From: an uncultured Pseudomonadales bacterium | Lineage (GTDB): Bacteria; Pseudomonadota; Gammaproteobacteria; Pseudomonadales; Porticoccaceae | Reading direction: 5' to 3' | NCBI GenBank assembly: GCA_905478975.1 | Contig: CAJQKW010000029.1 | Location: 1 to 42,735, forward strand | Length of the DNA stretch: 42,735 nt | Part shown: in pieces, positions 24,416 to 33,021 of the stretch | Layout: each line of letters starts with the position of its first letter | How positions within the stretch are numbered: the first letter of the stretch is position 1 | The notes under the pieces: generated by a model | The model's database searches: none | What the model was told of the DNA's origin: nothing | Seen by the model: the letters and a program-made list of their open reading frames with translations, nothing else | Translations under genes and position numbers: made by a program

Positions 24416-26086
24416 TTATCCCTCTGCCTGCACAGTCTGTTTAATTTGTTGCCGCAGTACATCTTTGCGCACCTTGCCCGATGCGGTTTTTCCCAATTCA
24501 CTGCAAAACTCCAGCCGCTGAGGCCACTTTTGTTTGGCCAGCCCGCTGCGCTCTAGAAATGGCTTGAGCTCCGATAGGGTAAACTGTGCTGAATCTCGGG
24601 TGACCAGAAAAGCACAGACTCCCTCGCCCAGCCTCTGGTGCGGCATGGACACCACGGCTGCCTCAGAGATCAACTGGTGCTGATGCAGTACATCTTCGAT
24701 TTCCCTAGCGGAAATATTTTCACCGCCGCGGATAATAATGTCCTTCTTGCGATCGGTGATAACAATGGCTCCCTCGGGGGTAATATGGCCTATATCACCA
24801 GTGTGAAAGTAACCTTGGGCATCAATGGCATCACGGGTTTGATATTCCTCGCCATAGCCAAGCATCATTGCCGGGCCCTTGGCCAGAATTTCACCATCTG
24901 CACCCTGGGGCAATGGATTGCCTTGATCATCGACAATCAACACATCCCAGTTATTGATTCGGCCATCGGTGGTTGCCGCTAGGCTCTCGTCTTCTGGTGC
25001 AGTGAAGCCAACTGTGATCAGCGGCGCTTCGGTACAGCCGTAAACTCTAAAGGCTCTGCAATGAGTCAGTGTGCTATGGGTATCTACAATCAAATTGGGC
25101 GGCACCGAAGCACCACCACAGGCAAAAAGGCGCATGGATGGCAGACCCAGAGAATCCCGTTTGGCCTTGTCTACCAACTCCTGTAAAAACGGCGTTGCGC
25201 TGATACACGCAGTGGCGCCGATCTGCTCAATATAGCTAACCGCCTTATCTACATCCCAGCGCTCCATAAAGGCGGTTTTGCAGTCACTGATAAAGGCCTG
25301 CTCAATACCATTGGCAAACCCGGTAATATGTGTAACCGGTGAGGGCATCAACATGACATCAGCTGAACCCAGCTGCCAGGCATCTACGCCATTATCTATA
25401 GCCCGCGCCAGGGATTGATGGCTGTGCCGCACTGCCTTGGCTCTGCCCGTAGTGCCAGAGGTGTACATTATTACCTTAACCGCATTCATATCGGTTGGTT
25501 GCTTATCTGGTAGCGGCCCTCTGGGTGAACTAATTAAATCCTCGTATTGCAGCATATCTGCCGACCCTTCAGCCTGGCGTACAGAAACCACCATCTCAAG
25601 ATCGGGCAGTTGCGGTAACAGTCTTGCCACCATGGCCGGAAAGTCATAATCCCGATAGAGCCCAGGAATAAATAAACAGCGGCTGCGGCTGTCAGCCAGA
25701 ATAAAGGCCAACTCGCGATCTCGATAAATCGGTATCACCGGGTTAACTATCAGCCCTAGCCAAACTGCAGCAATATCTATGGCCACTGCCTCGCGCCAAT
25801 TGGGCAACTGAAAACTAATTACATCGCCGGCTTTTAATCCCAGCGCCGACAACGAGGCCGCCAGAGCCATGGCTTCATTGAAAATACTGCCGTACTGAAT
25901 ATGTTGGCCATTTTCAAGATAGATAACAGTCTCATCTGGAGAGCTAAGGGCTTTTTGCCAGCTGTAGTCCGCTAGATTTTTTTCTCGTAGTTGCATGTTA
26001 GACCTATGTGGCAAATACCGTCCTAGCGCCTGCGCCTGGACATAGAGTCCAGCCAGAGCCAATAGATGGGCCTGAAACCAGGACAT
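24416..26086 (-). CDS. AMP-dependent acyl-CoA synthetase/ligase
   Basis: This ANL-superfamily ligase activates a carboxylic acid to its CoA ester through an acyl-adenylate. Motifs, numbered from the 556-residue frame, are the P-loop YTSGTTGRAKA (208-218), YGCTEAP, YFHTGDIG, the hinge DRKKDIIIRGGENIS, and the catalytic lysine K538 in ASGKVRK. ATG 25996 (MQLREKN) has AGGT about six bases upstream and may be the true start, which would give 526 residues. The ATG at 26086 has no visible ribosome-binding site. The substrate is unknown, and a cyclic or branched acid from the pathway is expected. It is divergent from the TonB receptor. Confidence 0.9.
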   Translation of the reverse strand: MSWFQAHLLALAGLYVQAQALGRYLPHRSNMQLREKNLADYSWQKALSSPDETVIYLENGQHIQYGSIFNEAMALAASLSALGLKAGDVISFQLPNWREAVAIDIAAVWLGLIVNPVIPIYRDRELAFILADSRSRCLFIPGLYRDYDFPAMVARLLPQLPDLEMVVSVRQAEGSADMLQYEDLISSPRGPLPDKQPTDMNAVKVIMYTSGTTGRAKAVRHSHQSLARAIDNGVDAWQLGSADVMLMPSPVTHITGFANGIEQAFISDCKTAFMERWDVDKAVSYIEQIGATACISATPFLQELVDKAKRDSLGLPSMRLFACGGASVPPNLIVDTHSTLTHCRAFRVYGCTEAPLITVGFTAPEDESLAATTDGRINNWDVLIVDDQGNPLPQGADGEILAKGPAMMLGYGEEYQTRDAIDAQGYFHTGDIGHITPEGAIVITDRKKDIIIRGGENISAREIEDVLHQHQLISEAAVVSMPHQRLGEGVCAFLVTRDSAQFTLSELKPFLERSGLAKQKWPQRLEFCSELGKTASGKVRKDVLRQQIKQTVQAEG

Positions 26087-26282
26087 ATTGAGGTTTAAGG
26101 TAACCCAATCTTAAAAAACATACAATGCTGTTTTTTAATAAAACGACGGTCTTTATTTTCTGATGCCCTAACACCCAAGCTATACGCCAGCTGACATAAG
26201 CGCTGTAAATACAGCTCTATCCCTGAGTCGAACAGGGTCATATGAACTGGTACTAGGGTCAAATGTTTGTCCCTAAAATGGG

Positions 26283-26311
26283 TTGAACTTTTCAAAAACT
26301 AGCGCTATATT
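26283..26311 (+). promoter_or_regulatory. Probable sigma70 promoter of the TonB receptor gene
   Basis: TTGAAC (26283-26288), a 17-base spacer and TATATT (26306-26311) form a good promoter. It stands 128 bases before the receptor start. The 353-base divergent spacer 26087-26439 otherwise shows only the operator S4 and no convincing gene. Confidence 0.6.
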
Positions 26312-26328
26312 GGTGCAAAGCAAATAAA

Positions 26329-26350
26329 AAGCCAACTCGCTTGTTTTTTG
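26329..26350. promoter_or_regulatory. Putative operator S4 of the shared 22-bp motif
   Basis: AAGCCAAC - TCGCTT - GTTTTTTG fits the pattern with one mismatch in the left half. It lies 17 bases after the -10 box, just past the expected transcription start of the TonB receptor gene, a position suited to repression. Confidence 0.55.
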
Positions 26351-26439
26351 TTTTACAAAGGGGTGAGCATTAACGACGGTACGTTTTAACTGCCTTCTGA
26401 TGCTATAGAACTACAAAAATGTCCTGAGGGTCTTAGACA

Positions 26440-28653
26440 ATGATTTATAAAAAAAGCTATAAAAAACAATTGCTTCCTGCTCTAATCTCAATCTGTACCA
26501 TTCCACTTGCTTCGACCGGCGCTATTGCCCAGGAAGAGTCAGCGGGTCTTGAAGAGATTGTGGTTACTGCTCGAAAGCGTCAAGAATCAATCCAAGATGT
26601 ACCTGTGGCAGTGTCTGCTATCAGTCCAGGTCAACTAGAGCGCGGGTCTATCACCAGCTCTCTTGATTTGGGTAAATTGGTTCCCAATGTGGAACTCCAT
26701 GAGACAAACATTGGCTCTGAGTCATTGAGTGCATCGATTCGTGGGCTAAGTTACGACGATATCGAAAAATCAATTGAACCCACAGTAGGTGTGGCTATTG
26801 ATGGTGTTTTCCTAGCCAGTAATTCTGGTGCTGTATTTGACTTTTTTGATGTTGAATCAGTGGAGGTGCTGCGTGGCCCTCAGGGGACTCTGTTTGGTCG
26901 CAATACAATCGGTGGTGTCATTAATGTGCAGCGCACCGAGCCAACAGGTGAATTCGGTGTAAAACTCGAAGCTGTTGCTGGTGACGAGAGCCTAACCGAC
27001 CTTAAAGGTGTTATAAACATGCCCCTTACAGATAAAGGCGGCATTAAACTATCCTTTAAAAACACTGAATCAGACTCGCACGTCTACAACACAACGCTAA
27101 ATGATCGCCGTCCGTTCAAGGACTCTACATCAATGAGTGTTTCTGTTAAGTATAACTTTACCGACAGCACCTCAGCAGTAGTAACTTACGATGACTACGA
27201 GCATGACACAACCGCACCAGACAACATCTTTGTGAGTGCGAGTGCATTAGGCGACGGCGCCCGTGCTTCAGAGGCTGATGACTGGAATACATCTCCACAG
27301 GGTATTCCTTTAACTGCTTCGCTAGAAGGTGAGAACACCACCTTGAAGATTACTCATACCACCGATGACTATGAAGTGAAGTACATCATGGGCATCATGG
27401 ATTATAAAGAAGCGGCAGATGAGGCCTCTTGGGGAACGCCTGGAGTTTTCTTCCCTGTAGATCGAGATCAAGATTTCAAGCAGACATCTCATGAGGTTCA
27501 ATTCATCTCCGATTATGATGGCCCTATGAACTTTGTTGCCGGCTTGTACAGCATGAAGGCCGATTCTTATATTTCATCTGGTCCGATTCAGAACTTCACA
27601 TCTGAACATTCATTAGAGACTCTCGCCTTGTTTGGAGAGATGAGCTATGAAATAGATGATCTCTGGTCGCTGACCCTGGGCGCTCGATACACTGAGGAAG
27701 ACAAAGAACTAGATACTCGCTCTTATCCTCTGGTAGTTGGGAACGCTGCAAGACTTGCCGACAGCAGTGATCCAGCCGATCTGCTCAATGCGTCAAGCCC
27801 AACCTTCGAAGACGATAACGTGTCTTACCGTATTGTTTTGCAGCGAGAATTGGATATGGGCATGATGTATGCCTCTTATTCAACCGGCTTCCGCAGTGGC
27901 GGCTTCTTTAACCGCGGCACCACTGACTCAGAAGTAGCGCCTTTTGAATCTGAGGAAGTTGCTAGCTTCGAAATCGGTCTGCGAAGCAACCCAACTGATA
28001 ACTCGCAGATCAATATCACCTACTACAACGCCGAGTACACAGATAAGCAGGTAACTGTTATTACTGCCGCCAGCGACCCGGTGTGTGGTAAAGGTGGTGC
28101 TGCCGAAGATGCGAACGGTGTAACCTGCTCCTTTGTGCGTAATGCCGGTGAAGTGAGCATGGATGGTATCGAGTTTGAAGGGGTATTAATGGCCTCAGAG
28201 CAGTTAACCCTGCGCACATCGATTGGTACCTTCAGTGGTGACTATGACAAGTATGACTACAATGGTGTAGACATCTCAGACAAAGCTAGACTGCTATATG
28301 CGCCTGAGCTAACTGCATATTTTGGTGCAGAATATACCTCTGAGATGGCTGGTGGTTTAATCACCGTCAACGCCGGATTAAGCTACAAAGATGAAGTCGA
28401 GACTCAGGCTGACTGGTCCACCTACGACCCAGCAACAGGTCCAGAGGTGACTATTGATAGCTACGAGTCAATGGATATCTCTGCAACCTATATCAAGGAT
28501 CTAGGCAACGGTACTCTGAAGGTTCGCGCCTACGGAACTGATTTGCTAGAAAGCGGAAATAGAGTTAGCCGCAGATATGACGCAGGCGCATTTGCCTGGG
28601 CTGAGTTGGCTCCCCGCCGCCAGATGGGTATAGCGGTAGGATACGAGTTCTAA
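26440..28653 (+). CDS. TonB-dependent outer membrane receptor
   Basis: This 737-residue outer membrane transporter has a signal peptide to about residue 30 (Lys-rich start, hydrophobic core, AIA cleavage site). A TonB-box-like EEIVVTARKR follows at 38-47, then the plug domain with SIRGL and VEVLRGPQGTLFGRNTIGG. A 22-strand-type barrel follows, with many aromatic/Gly turns and a C-terminal Phe (GIAVGYEF). It belongs to the iron-complex/hydrophobic-substrate receptor group seen with catabolic clusters in sphingomonads and marine gammaproteobacteria. It probably imports the cluster's substrate. Codon use looks less GC-rich than its neighbours, but this is an impression and not a count. Confidence 0.93.
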   Translation: MIYKKSYKKQLLPALISICTIPLASTGAIAQEESAGLEEIVVTARKRQESIQDVPVAVSAISPGQLERGSITSSLDLGKLVPNVELHETNIGSESLSASIRGLSYDDIEKSIEPTVGVAIDGVFLASNSGAVFDFFDVESVEVLRGPQGTLFGRNTIGGVINVQRTEPTGEFGVKLEAVAGDESLTDLKGVINMPLTDKGGIKLSFKNTESDSHVYNTTLNDRRPFKDSTSMSVSVKYNFTDSTSAVVTYDDYEHDTTAPDNIFVSASALGDGARASEADDWNTSPQGIPLTASLEGENTTLKITHTTDDYEVKYIMGIMDYKEAADEASWGTPGVFFPVDRDQDFKQTSHEVQFISDYDGPMNFVAGLYSMKADSYISSGPIQNFTSEHSLETLALFGEMSYEIDDLWSLTLGARYTEEDKELDTRSYPLVVGNAARLADSSDPADLLNASSPTFEDDNVSYRIVLQRELDMGMMYASYSTGFRSGGFFNRGTTDSEVAPFESEEVASFEIGLRSNPTDNSQINITYYNAEYTDKQVTVITAASDPVCGKGGAAEDANGVTCSFVRNAGEVSMDGIEFEGVLMASEQLTLRTSIGTFSGDYDKYDYNGVDISDKARLLYAPELTAYFGAEYTSEMAGGLITVNAGLSYKDEVETQADWSTYDPATGPEVTIDSYESMDISATYIKDLGNGTLKVRAYGTDLLESGNRVSRRYDAGAFAWAELAPRRQMGIAVGYEF

Positions 28654-28676
28654 ACACTGCAACACAAGCAACACCC

Positions 28677-28711
28677 AAGGGCGATTGAACCCAGTTCAAT
28701 CGCCCTTTTTT
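28677..28711 (+). terminator. Strong terminator after the TonB receptor
   Basis: A perfect 14-bp stem, AAGGGCGATTGAAC (28677-28690) with GTTCAATCGCCCTT (28694-28707), has a 3-base loop and a run of T. Confidence 0.93.
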
Positions 28712-28717
28712 ATGGAC

Positions 28718-28750
28718 GCAAAAAAAAAGCCGCTAACTAAAGCGGCTTTT
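28718..28750 (-). terminator. Terminator of the eight-gene minus-strand operon
   Basis: AAAAGCCGCT (28725-28734) pairs with AGCGGCTTTT (28741-28750) around a 6-base loop. On the minus strand the hairpin is followed by a long U run (the A tract 28720-28728 on the plus strand). It lies 27 bases past the last gene of the operon. Confidence 0.88.
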
Positions 28751-28776
28751 AAATTTCCCCCTATACCCAACCTCAA

Positions 28777-29544
28777 TCAGAACCCCATCTCAGTGGCAGT
28801 GGGTACCCGGCGTAGGGTTTGGCCACCAGAGATATCCAACATTCTACCCGTCATAAATGACTCATCCGACAGCAGCCACAGTGCAGCATTGGCCATATCC
28901 TCAGTAGAGGGCAGTTTGCCCATAGGTATCTCATTGAGAAATGCCTGCCGAATGTTGGGCATAGCCAGAAATCCCTCAGTCATCGCACTGGGGGTAAACC
29001 CTGGAGACAGAGAGTTAACGCGGATATTCTGCCCGCCGTACTCAACTGCCGCTATACGCACTATATGGTCGGCTCCAGCTTTGGTCCCTGCATAAGCCGC
29101 AAGCCCCGGAGGAGCCAGTAGAGCGGTCTGAGACGAGGTTGTCACCACAGAGCCACCATCGCTCATGCGGGCTGCCATATGCTTAATAAATAAGGTGGTT
29201 CCAATCAGGTGCACCTCGCAGTTTTGCTGCAACACCTCGCGGCTGATATCGGCGATCGCTGAAGAGGTTTCAATACCCGCAAAGTTAATTGCGCCATCCA
29301 GTTTGCCATAGTGGGTCACTGCTGCATCAGCAAGCGCAGCAAGTTGCTGCTCATCAGTAATATCGCAGCCAATCGCCAATGCTCCCAAGCTGTCCGCGAT
29401 AGCCTGCACCCGGTCCAGCCTGCGTGCCGCCAATACCAGCTTGGCGCCCTCAGCCTGGCAGCGTCGTGCGGTTGCCGCACCCATGCTGCGCTCATCAGAC
29501 GCACCAAGAATTACAATAACTTTGCCTTCTAATCTACCTGCCAT
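28777..29544 (-). CDS. Short-chain dehydrogenase/reductase (4), atypical cofactor loop
   Basis: This 255-residue SDR has the nucleotide loop LGASDERSMGAATAR instead of the usual TGxxxGIG, and this longer loop resembles divergent, enoyl-reductase-like SDRs. The catalytic YAGTK, with TTSSQT upstream, and SLSPGFTPSAMTEGF are present, and SGGQTL ends the protein. AGGGG upstream supports the start. It is the last gene of the eight-gene operon, 46 bases after the MDR gene. It could be an alcohol dehydrogenase or an enoyl reductase. Confidence 0.87.
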   Translation of the reverse strand: MAGRLEGKVIVILGASDERSMGAATARRCQAEGAKLVLAARRLDRVQAIADSLGALAIGCDITDEQQLAALADAAVTHYGKLDGAINFAGIETSSAIADISREVLQQNCEVHLIGTTLFIKHMAARMSDGGSVVTTSSQTALLAPPGLAAYAGTKAGADHIVRIAAVEYGGQNIRVNSLSPGFTPSAMTEGFLAMPNIRQAFLNEIPMGKLPSTEDMANAALWLLSDESFMTGRMLDISGGQTLRRVPTATEMGF

Positions 29545-29590
29545 GTCTATTTACCCCTGCTGTTATATTGTTATTATTCAGCGGCAGCGG

Positions 29591-30607
29591 TCAGATCTTA
29601 ACCAGCTGCTTACCAAAATTTTGCCCCGAGAAAAGGCCAGCCAGTGCTTGCGGGCACTGCTCTATACCCTCAAGGATATATTCTTTAACCAAAATCTTGC
29701 CCTCATCAACCCATTGCATTAACTGCTCGGTGGCCTCTGGGTAACGATCCACATGGTCGAGCACAATAAAGCCCTCCATATGGCAGCGGCGAATCACCAG
29801 CTGCATATAATTTTTTGGGCCCGGCGGCAACTCTGCCACCTGATAGCCACTGGAGATACCGCCACAGAGCACAATGCGCCCGTAGTTCGCCATATTGACC
29901 AGCACCTGGTCGAGAATCTCGCCACCAACATTATCAAAGAAAATATCGATCGAGTTTTTGCAGAGCTCTTGAAGGCGCAACTCCACCGACTCAGACTTAT
30001 AATCAATTACCGCGTCATAACCCAGCTCGTCCAGCAGCCACTGACACTTGGCCTGCCCGCCGGCAATACCTATAACCCGGCAACCCATTAGCTTGGCAAT
30101 TTGACCCACGGTAGAGCCTGTGGCACCAGCTGCGCCAGAAATGACAATGGTATCGCCGGCCTTTGGTTTGCCTATATCCAGCAGGCCAAAATAGGCAGTA
30201 AGCCCTGTTAAGCCATAGATATGCAGCGGGTAAGAAATAGGTACGGACTCAATAATTTTTTCTACTGGAAACAGCCCAGAGCCATCACTAATAGCGTATT
30301 CCTGCCAGCCAAAACCACCCTGAACCCGGTCGCCGATCTGGTAATCTGCATGCTTGCTGGCAATCACTTCACCGGCGGCAACTGAGCGCATCACCTCACC
30401 AATGGCCACTGGCGGTACATAGCTGCGCACATCGTTGAGCCAGCCACGCTGAGCTGGCTCAAAGGATAGATACTGGGTTTTGACCAAAAACTCACCATCG
30501 GCAAGCTCGCCGACAGTTTCGGTTTCAAAATTAAAGTGCTGCTCAGCTACGGTGGTTTGCGGCCGTGACTTTAATGTCCATTTGCGGTTGGTCAATGCTG
30601 CTGTCAT
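29591..30607 (-). CDS. Zinc-independent MDR family NADP-dependent oxidoreductase (4)
   Basis: This fourth PTGR/CurA-type reductase (338 aa) has SFEPAQRGWL, GAAGATGSTVGQIAK and FFDNVGGEILDQVL. The ATG overlaps the stop of the DUF3604 gene by four bases (ATGA), so translation is coupled. It probably reduces an enone intermediate or oxidises an alcohol. It is a clear paralogue of the copies at 9184, 11412 and 14322. The four copies lie in four different transcription units. Confidence 0.9.
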   Translation of the reverse strand: MTAALTNRKWTLKSRPQTTVAEQHFNFETETVGELADGEFLVKTQYLSFEPAQRGWLNDVRSYVPPVAIGEVMRSVAAGEVIASKHADYQIGDRVQGGFGWQEYAISDGSGLFPVEKIIESVPISYPLHIYGLTGLTAYFGLLDIGKPKAGDTIVISGAAGATGSTVGQIAKLMGCRVIGIAGGQAKCQWLLDELGYDAVIDYKSESVELRLQELCKNSIDIFFDNVGGEILDQVLVNMANYGRIVLCGGISSGYQVAELPPGPKNYMQLVIRRCHMEGFIVLDHVDRYPEATEQLMQWVDEGKILVKEYILEGIEQCPQALAGLFSGQNFGKQLVKI

Positions 30608-32472
30608 GGGGTGTACCAGATAGGCGAGGAGTAGGCGCGGTCCTGAATAATATCTGGCGCACGGGGGTCAATTACCGCACCGAAATAGGCTCGGTCATAG
30701 GCGGTCCAGCGCGGCGTAGGAATCTGAATAACCCTTGCATAATAGAATGCACGCTGTTCAGGGTCGAAGTCTGGGTCAGTCCAAACGGCAGTTAACTCAG
30801 GGTCGCCTATGCTATTGCTATAGGTGGTATTTGCCAGGTCTACGCTGTTGCCCACCGGCGGAATCTTGCCTAACCAATTAGCACTGCGGTTATCTGACAG
30901 GGCTACATCAAAGATGTCTTCATGGGTTTGGCCATTAGCATCCAACCAGCCTTTGATGATTTGCACGCGGTCCAGGTTGGCGCCGTCCGGGTCTCTGGCC
31001 GCAGCCACCATAAAGCTAGGTGCACTGCCGGCTTTGCTGCGCGTTAGGTCGCCGCCCATAGGCACGCCCTTCTGGTAGCCAATGCTGGCAAAGTTAGCCT
31101 GCAACAGGTCGCTGTGGGTAAACTCCCAGCCACCAAAAAAGCGCAGCTGGATACGGGTGCCCGAGGTGGCATAGACCTCACGGCGCTTAATCGCCTGAAA
31201 CAGCGACTCGCGAGTATTTTCCGGTGCCCACACCGCCGCCAGCCCCGAAGACACCAGCTGCCAAATCTTTTGCAGTTGATCGGCCATTCGCTTTTCGGTG
31301 CGGTCTACAGAAGGCTCATCATGGGCAAACTTACCAAAAAAGTTATCCTCATAGGTGGTAGCCATACCAGTGTGGGAGTCGGTGCTGCCAATTAGGCCAA
31401 ACTTAAACGGGTTAGCACCCAGATTGGCCTCATGGCGCAGGCCCTCTTTCAGTGCCGAGCGGCTGTATTCGTACTGCAGCATCTGCGGCTGTTTGGGCGT
31501 ATCCAGAGTAATATTGCCCTCATCCCATGTCTCAAAGTTCGCAAACTCATCACTGGGTGAAAGAAACGGATGGGCCTCGCCATCGCCTTTGATCTGGGTG
31601 GTTTCATACACCGGCTCCCAGCGGGCACGTTTACGTGCATAGGCCTCGTCAAGTGGCAGCCCATTTTCCCGATTAGGCGAAAACATGCGTCCATTGCTGA
31701 CATTGCCATTGTGGGCAATGGCAATCACCTCGCCTCCGGTTTCCTTTTCATAGCGAGCAAGGGCATCCCAGAGATCTTCTGGGTCATTGCTGTGCTGTGC
31801 TGAGAACGGCGTATGCTGCGAGGCTATATCTGCACCATCTTTGTAAATCACCACCCGGTGCAAGTTGTCGCCAGTGATCATAGAGGTCCATTCATAACCC
31901 ACAAAGGCGGTAAACAGCCCCGGCTCGTTGTATTTGTCCGCCACTGCCGCAGCCTCTGACCAGATTGATCTGCGCAAACTTTCAGGCGTCAAATACTCAG
32001 GTTCGCTGGTTTGAATAGCATCAGAGAAAGCCAGTGCCAAGCCCATCATATCGCCCTGCTTCATCATCTGCTGCCATTCCATGCCCATCTTCCACTCCTT
32101 TAGACGGGGGTCATTGGCCTCCAACTGAGCATAGATACCTAGGTACTCCGCATGGTCGGTCACTGCCAAAAAGTCCAGGGGACGGCGCAGTCGCGCCGGC
32201 ATACCATTATCTGCTTCCACAGTCTGTCCGCGGGCAAACATAAAAGCCTGATCTTTAGTCAGGCGGGTCTGCAGAATATAGGCATCTGCAGATAGCTGTG
32301 AATGCAGATGCAAATCACCCCAGTAGAGATTGGTTAGACCCTCTCTGACCGGTGCTGAATAATCCAACTTTTGCTCTGCCAGCGTTGCTTCTTGGTCATT
32401 GGCATGTAGTAAATCACTCATTGCCAGCACCATCACCACGGTTGTGGCGCTACTGATAAGCTTGTACATCAT
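30604..32472 (-). CDS. Exported DUF3604 protein, putative metallohydrolase-like
   Basis: This 622-residue DUF3604 protein has a probable signal peptide (MMYKLISSATTVVMVLAMSD, cleavage near LHA at 21-24). The N-terminal part has PHP-like metal-binding features: WGDLHLHSQLSADAY with H55 and H57, then LAVTDHAEYLG with D106, H107 and E109. Later segments such as VIAIAHNGN, GSTDSHTG and REVYATSGTRIQLRF are typical of the family. The reaction of DUF3604 proteins is not established to my knowledge. It is probably periplasmic or outer-membrane attached, so it could act on the substrate before uptake. AGGGG four bases before the ATG supports the start. Confidence 0.88.
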   Translation of the reverse strand: MMYKLISSATTVVMVLAMSDLLHANDQEATLAEQKLDYSAPVREGLTNLYWGDLHLHSQLSADAYILQTRLTKDQAFMFARGQTVEADNGMPARLRRPLDFLAVTDHAEYLGIYAQLEANDPRLKEWKMGMEWQQMMKQGDMMGLALAFSDAIQTSEPEYLTPESLRRSIWSEAAAVADKYNEPGLFTAFVGYEWTSMITGDNLHRVVIYKDGADIASQHTPFSAQHSNDPEDLWDALARYEKETGGEVIAIAHNGNVSNGRMFSPNRENGLPLDEAYARKRARWEPVYETTQIKGDGEAHPFLSPSDEFANFETWDEGNITLDTPKQPQMLQYEYSRSALKEGLRHEANLGANPFKFGLIGSTDSHTGMATTYEDNFFGKFAHDEPSVDRTEKRMADQLQKIWQLVSSGLAAVWAPENTRESLFQAIKRREVYATSGTRIQLRFFGGWEFTHSDLLQANFASIGYQKGVPMGGDLTRSKAGSAPSFMVAAARDPDGANLDRVQIIKGWLDANGQTHEDIFDVALSDNRSANWLGKIPPVGNSVDLANTTYSNSIGDPELTAVWTDPDFDPEQRAFYYARVIQIPTPRWTAYDRAYFGAVIDPRAPDIIQDRAYSSPIWYTP

Positions 32473-32494
32473 TGTGCCCCTGTTTTAATCGTTA

Positions 32495-33016
32495 TTATTT
32501 ATAGGCAGAGAGGGGGGTAACAATCTCAATCAGATTGCCGTTGTTATCCCGAATAAACAGCAGCCGCACACCGGCTGCATCAAAGTTGGTAGGCGGCAGC
32601 TCAAGCTCTACACCGCGACTGACCAGTTCGGCCGCCACCGCATCCACATCGGCGCTGTTAAAGGCCATATGCACATAGCCGCGATCAGACATAGCGGTAA
32701 ATATATCAGGAGCAACCGACTCTTTCTGAAAAGCCTGTTTGGTACCCACCACCTCAATCATAAAACCATTGGCGGCGATATAGCCCACATCTACATCTGG
32801 GTAACCTTCTATATCCCATTCCCGCACTACCTCAAAGCCAAGTACTCTGTTATACCAGTCTAGAGTGGCTCTGTAGTCGTCAGTGGAGATCATAATATGG
32901 TCGGCGCGCATCTGGGCCAACGGGTTGACTTTAGGTGCGCTATCTTCGGCGACAGCTAGGCCAGCAAAAGAGACAAGGCAACCAATAACATATCCCGCAA
33001 CAGGGGTTTTAAGCAT
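32495..33016 (-). CDS. Exported VOC/glyoxalase-fold protein
   Basis: This is a vicinal oxygen chelate protein of about 173 residues with a signal peptide (LKTPVAGYVIGCLVSFAGLA, cleavage at AVA/ED). The four metal ligands expected in the fold are visible: the His of ADHIMIS, the Glu of FMIEVVG, the His of YVHMAF and the Glu of NLIEIV. It resembles glyoxalase I and related isomerases or dioxygenases. Export is unusual for this family. ATG 33016 is favoured because GAGG stands eight bases upstream. ATG 33022 and GTG 33025 sit on or next to that site. The gene overlaps or abuts the Rieske stop, and its neighbour downstream is the exported DUF3604 protein. Confidence 0.85.
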   Translation of the reverse strand: MLKTPVAGYVIGCLVSFAGLAVAEDSAPKVNPLAQMRADHIMISTDDYRATLDWYNRVLGFEVVREWDIEGYPDVDVGYIAANGFMIEVVGTKQAFQKESVAPDIFTAMSDRGYVHMAFNSADVDAVAAELVSRGVELELPPTNFDAAGVRLLFIRDNNGNLIEIVTPLSAYK

Positions 33017-33021
33017 CCGCA

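Noticed and set aside
26095-26295. 66-residue open frame on the minus strand in the TonB/ligase spacer
   Set aside because: It has no ribosome-binding site or recognisable family, and its start overlaps the TonB promoter region. It may be chance.
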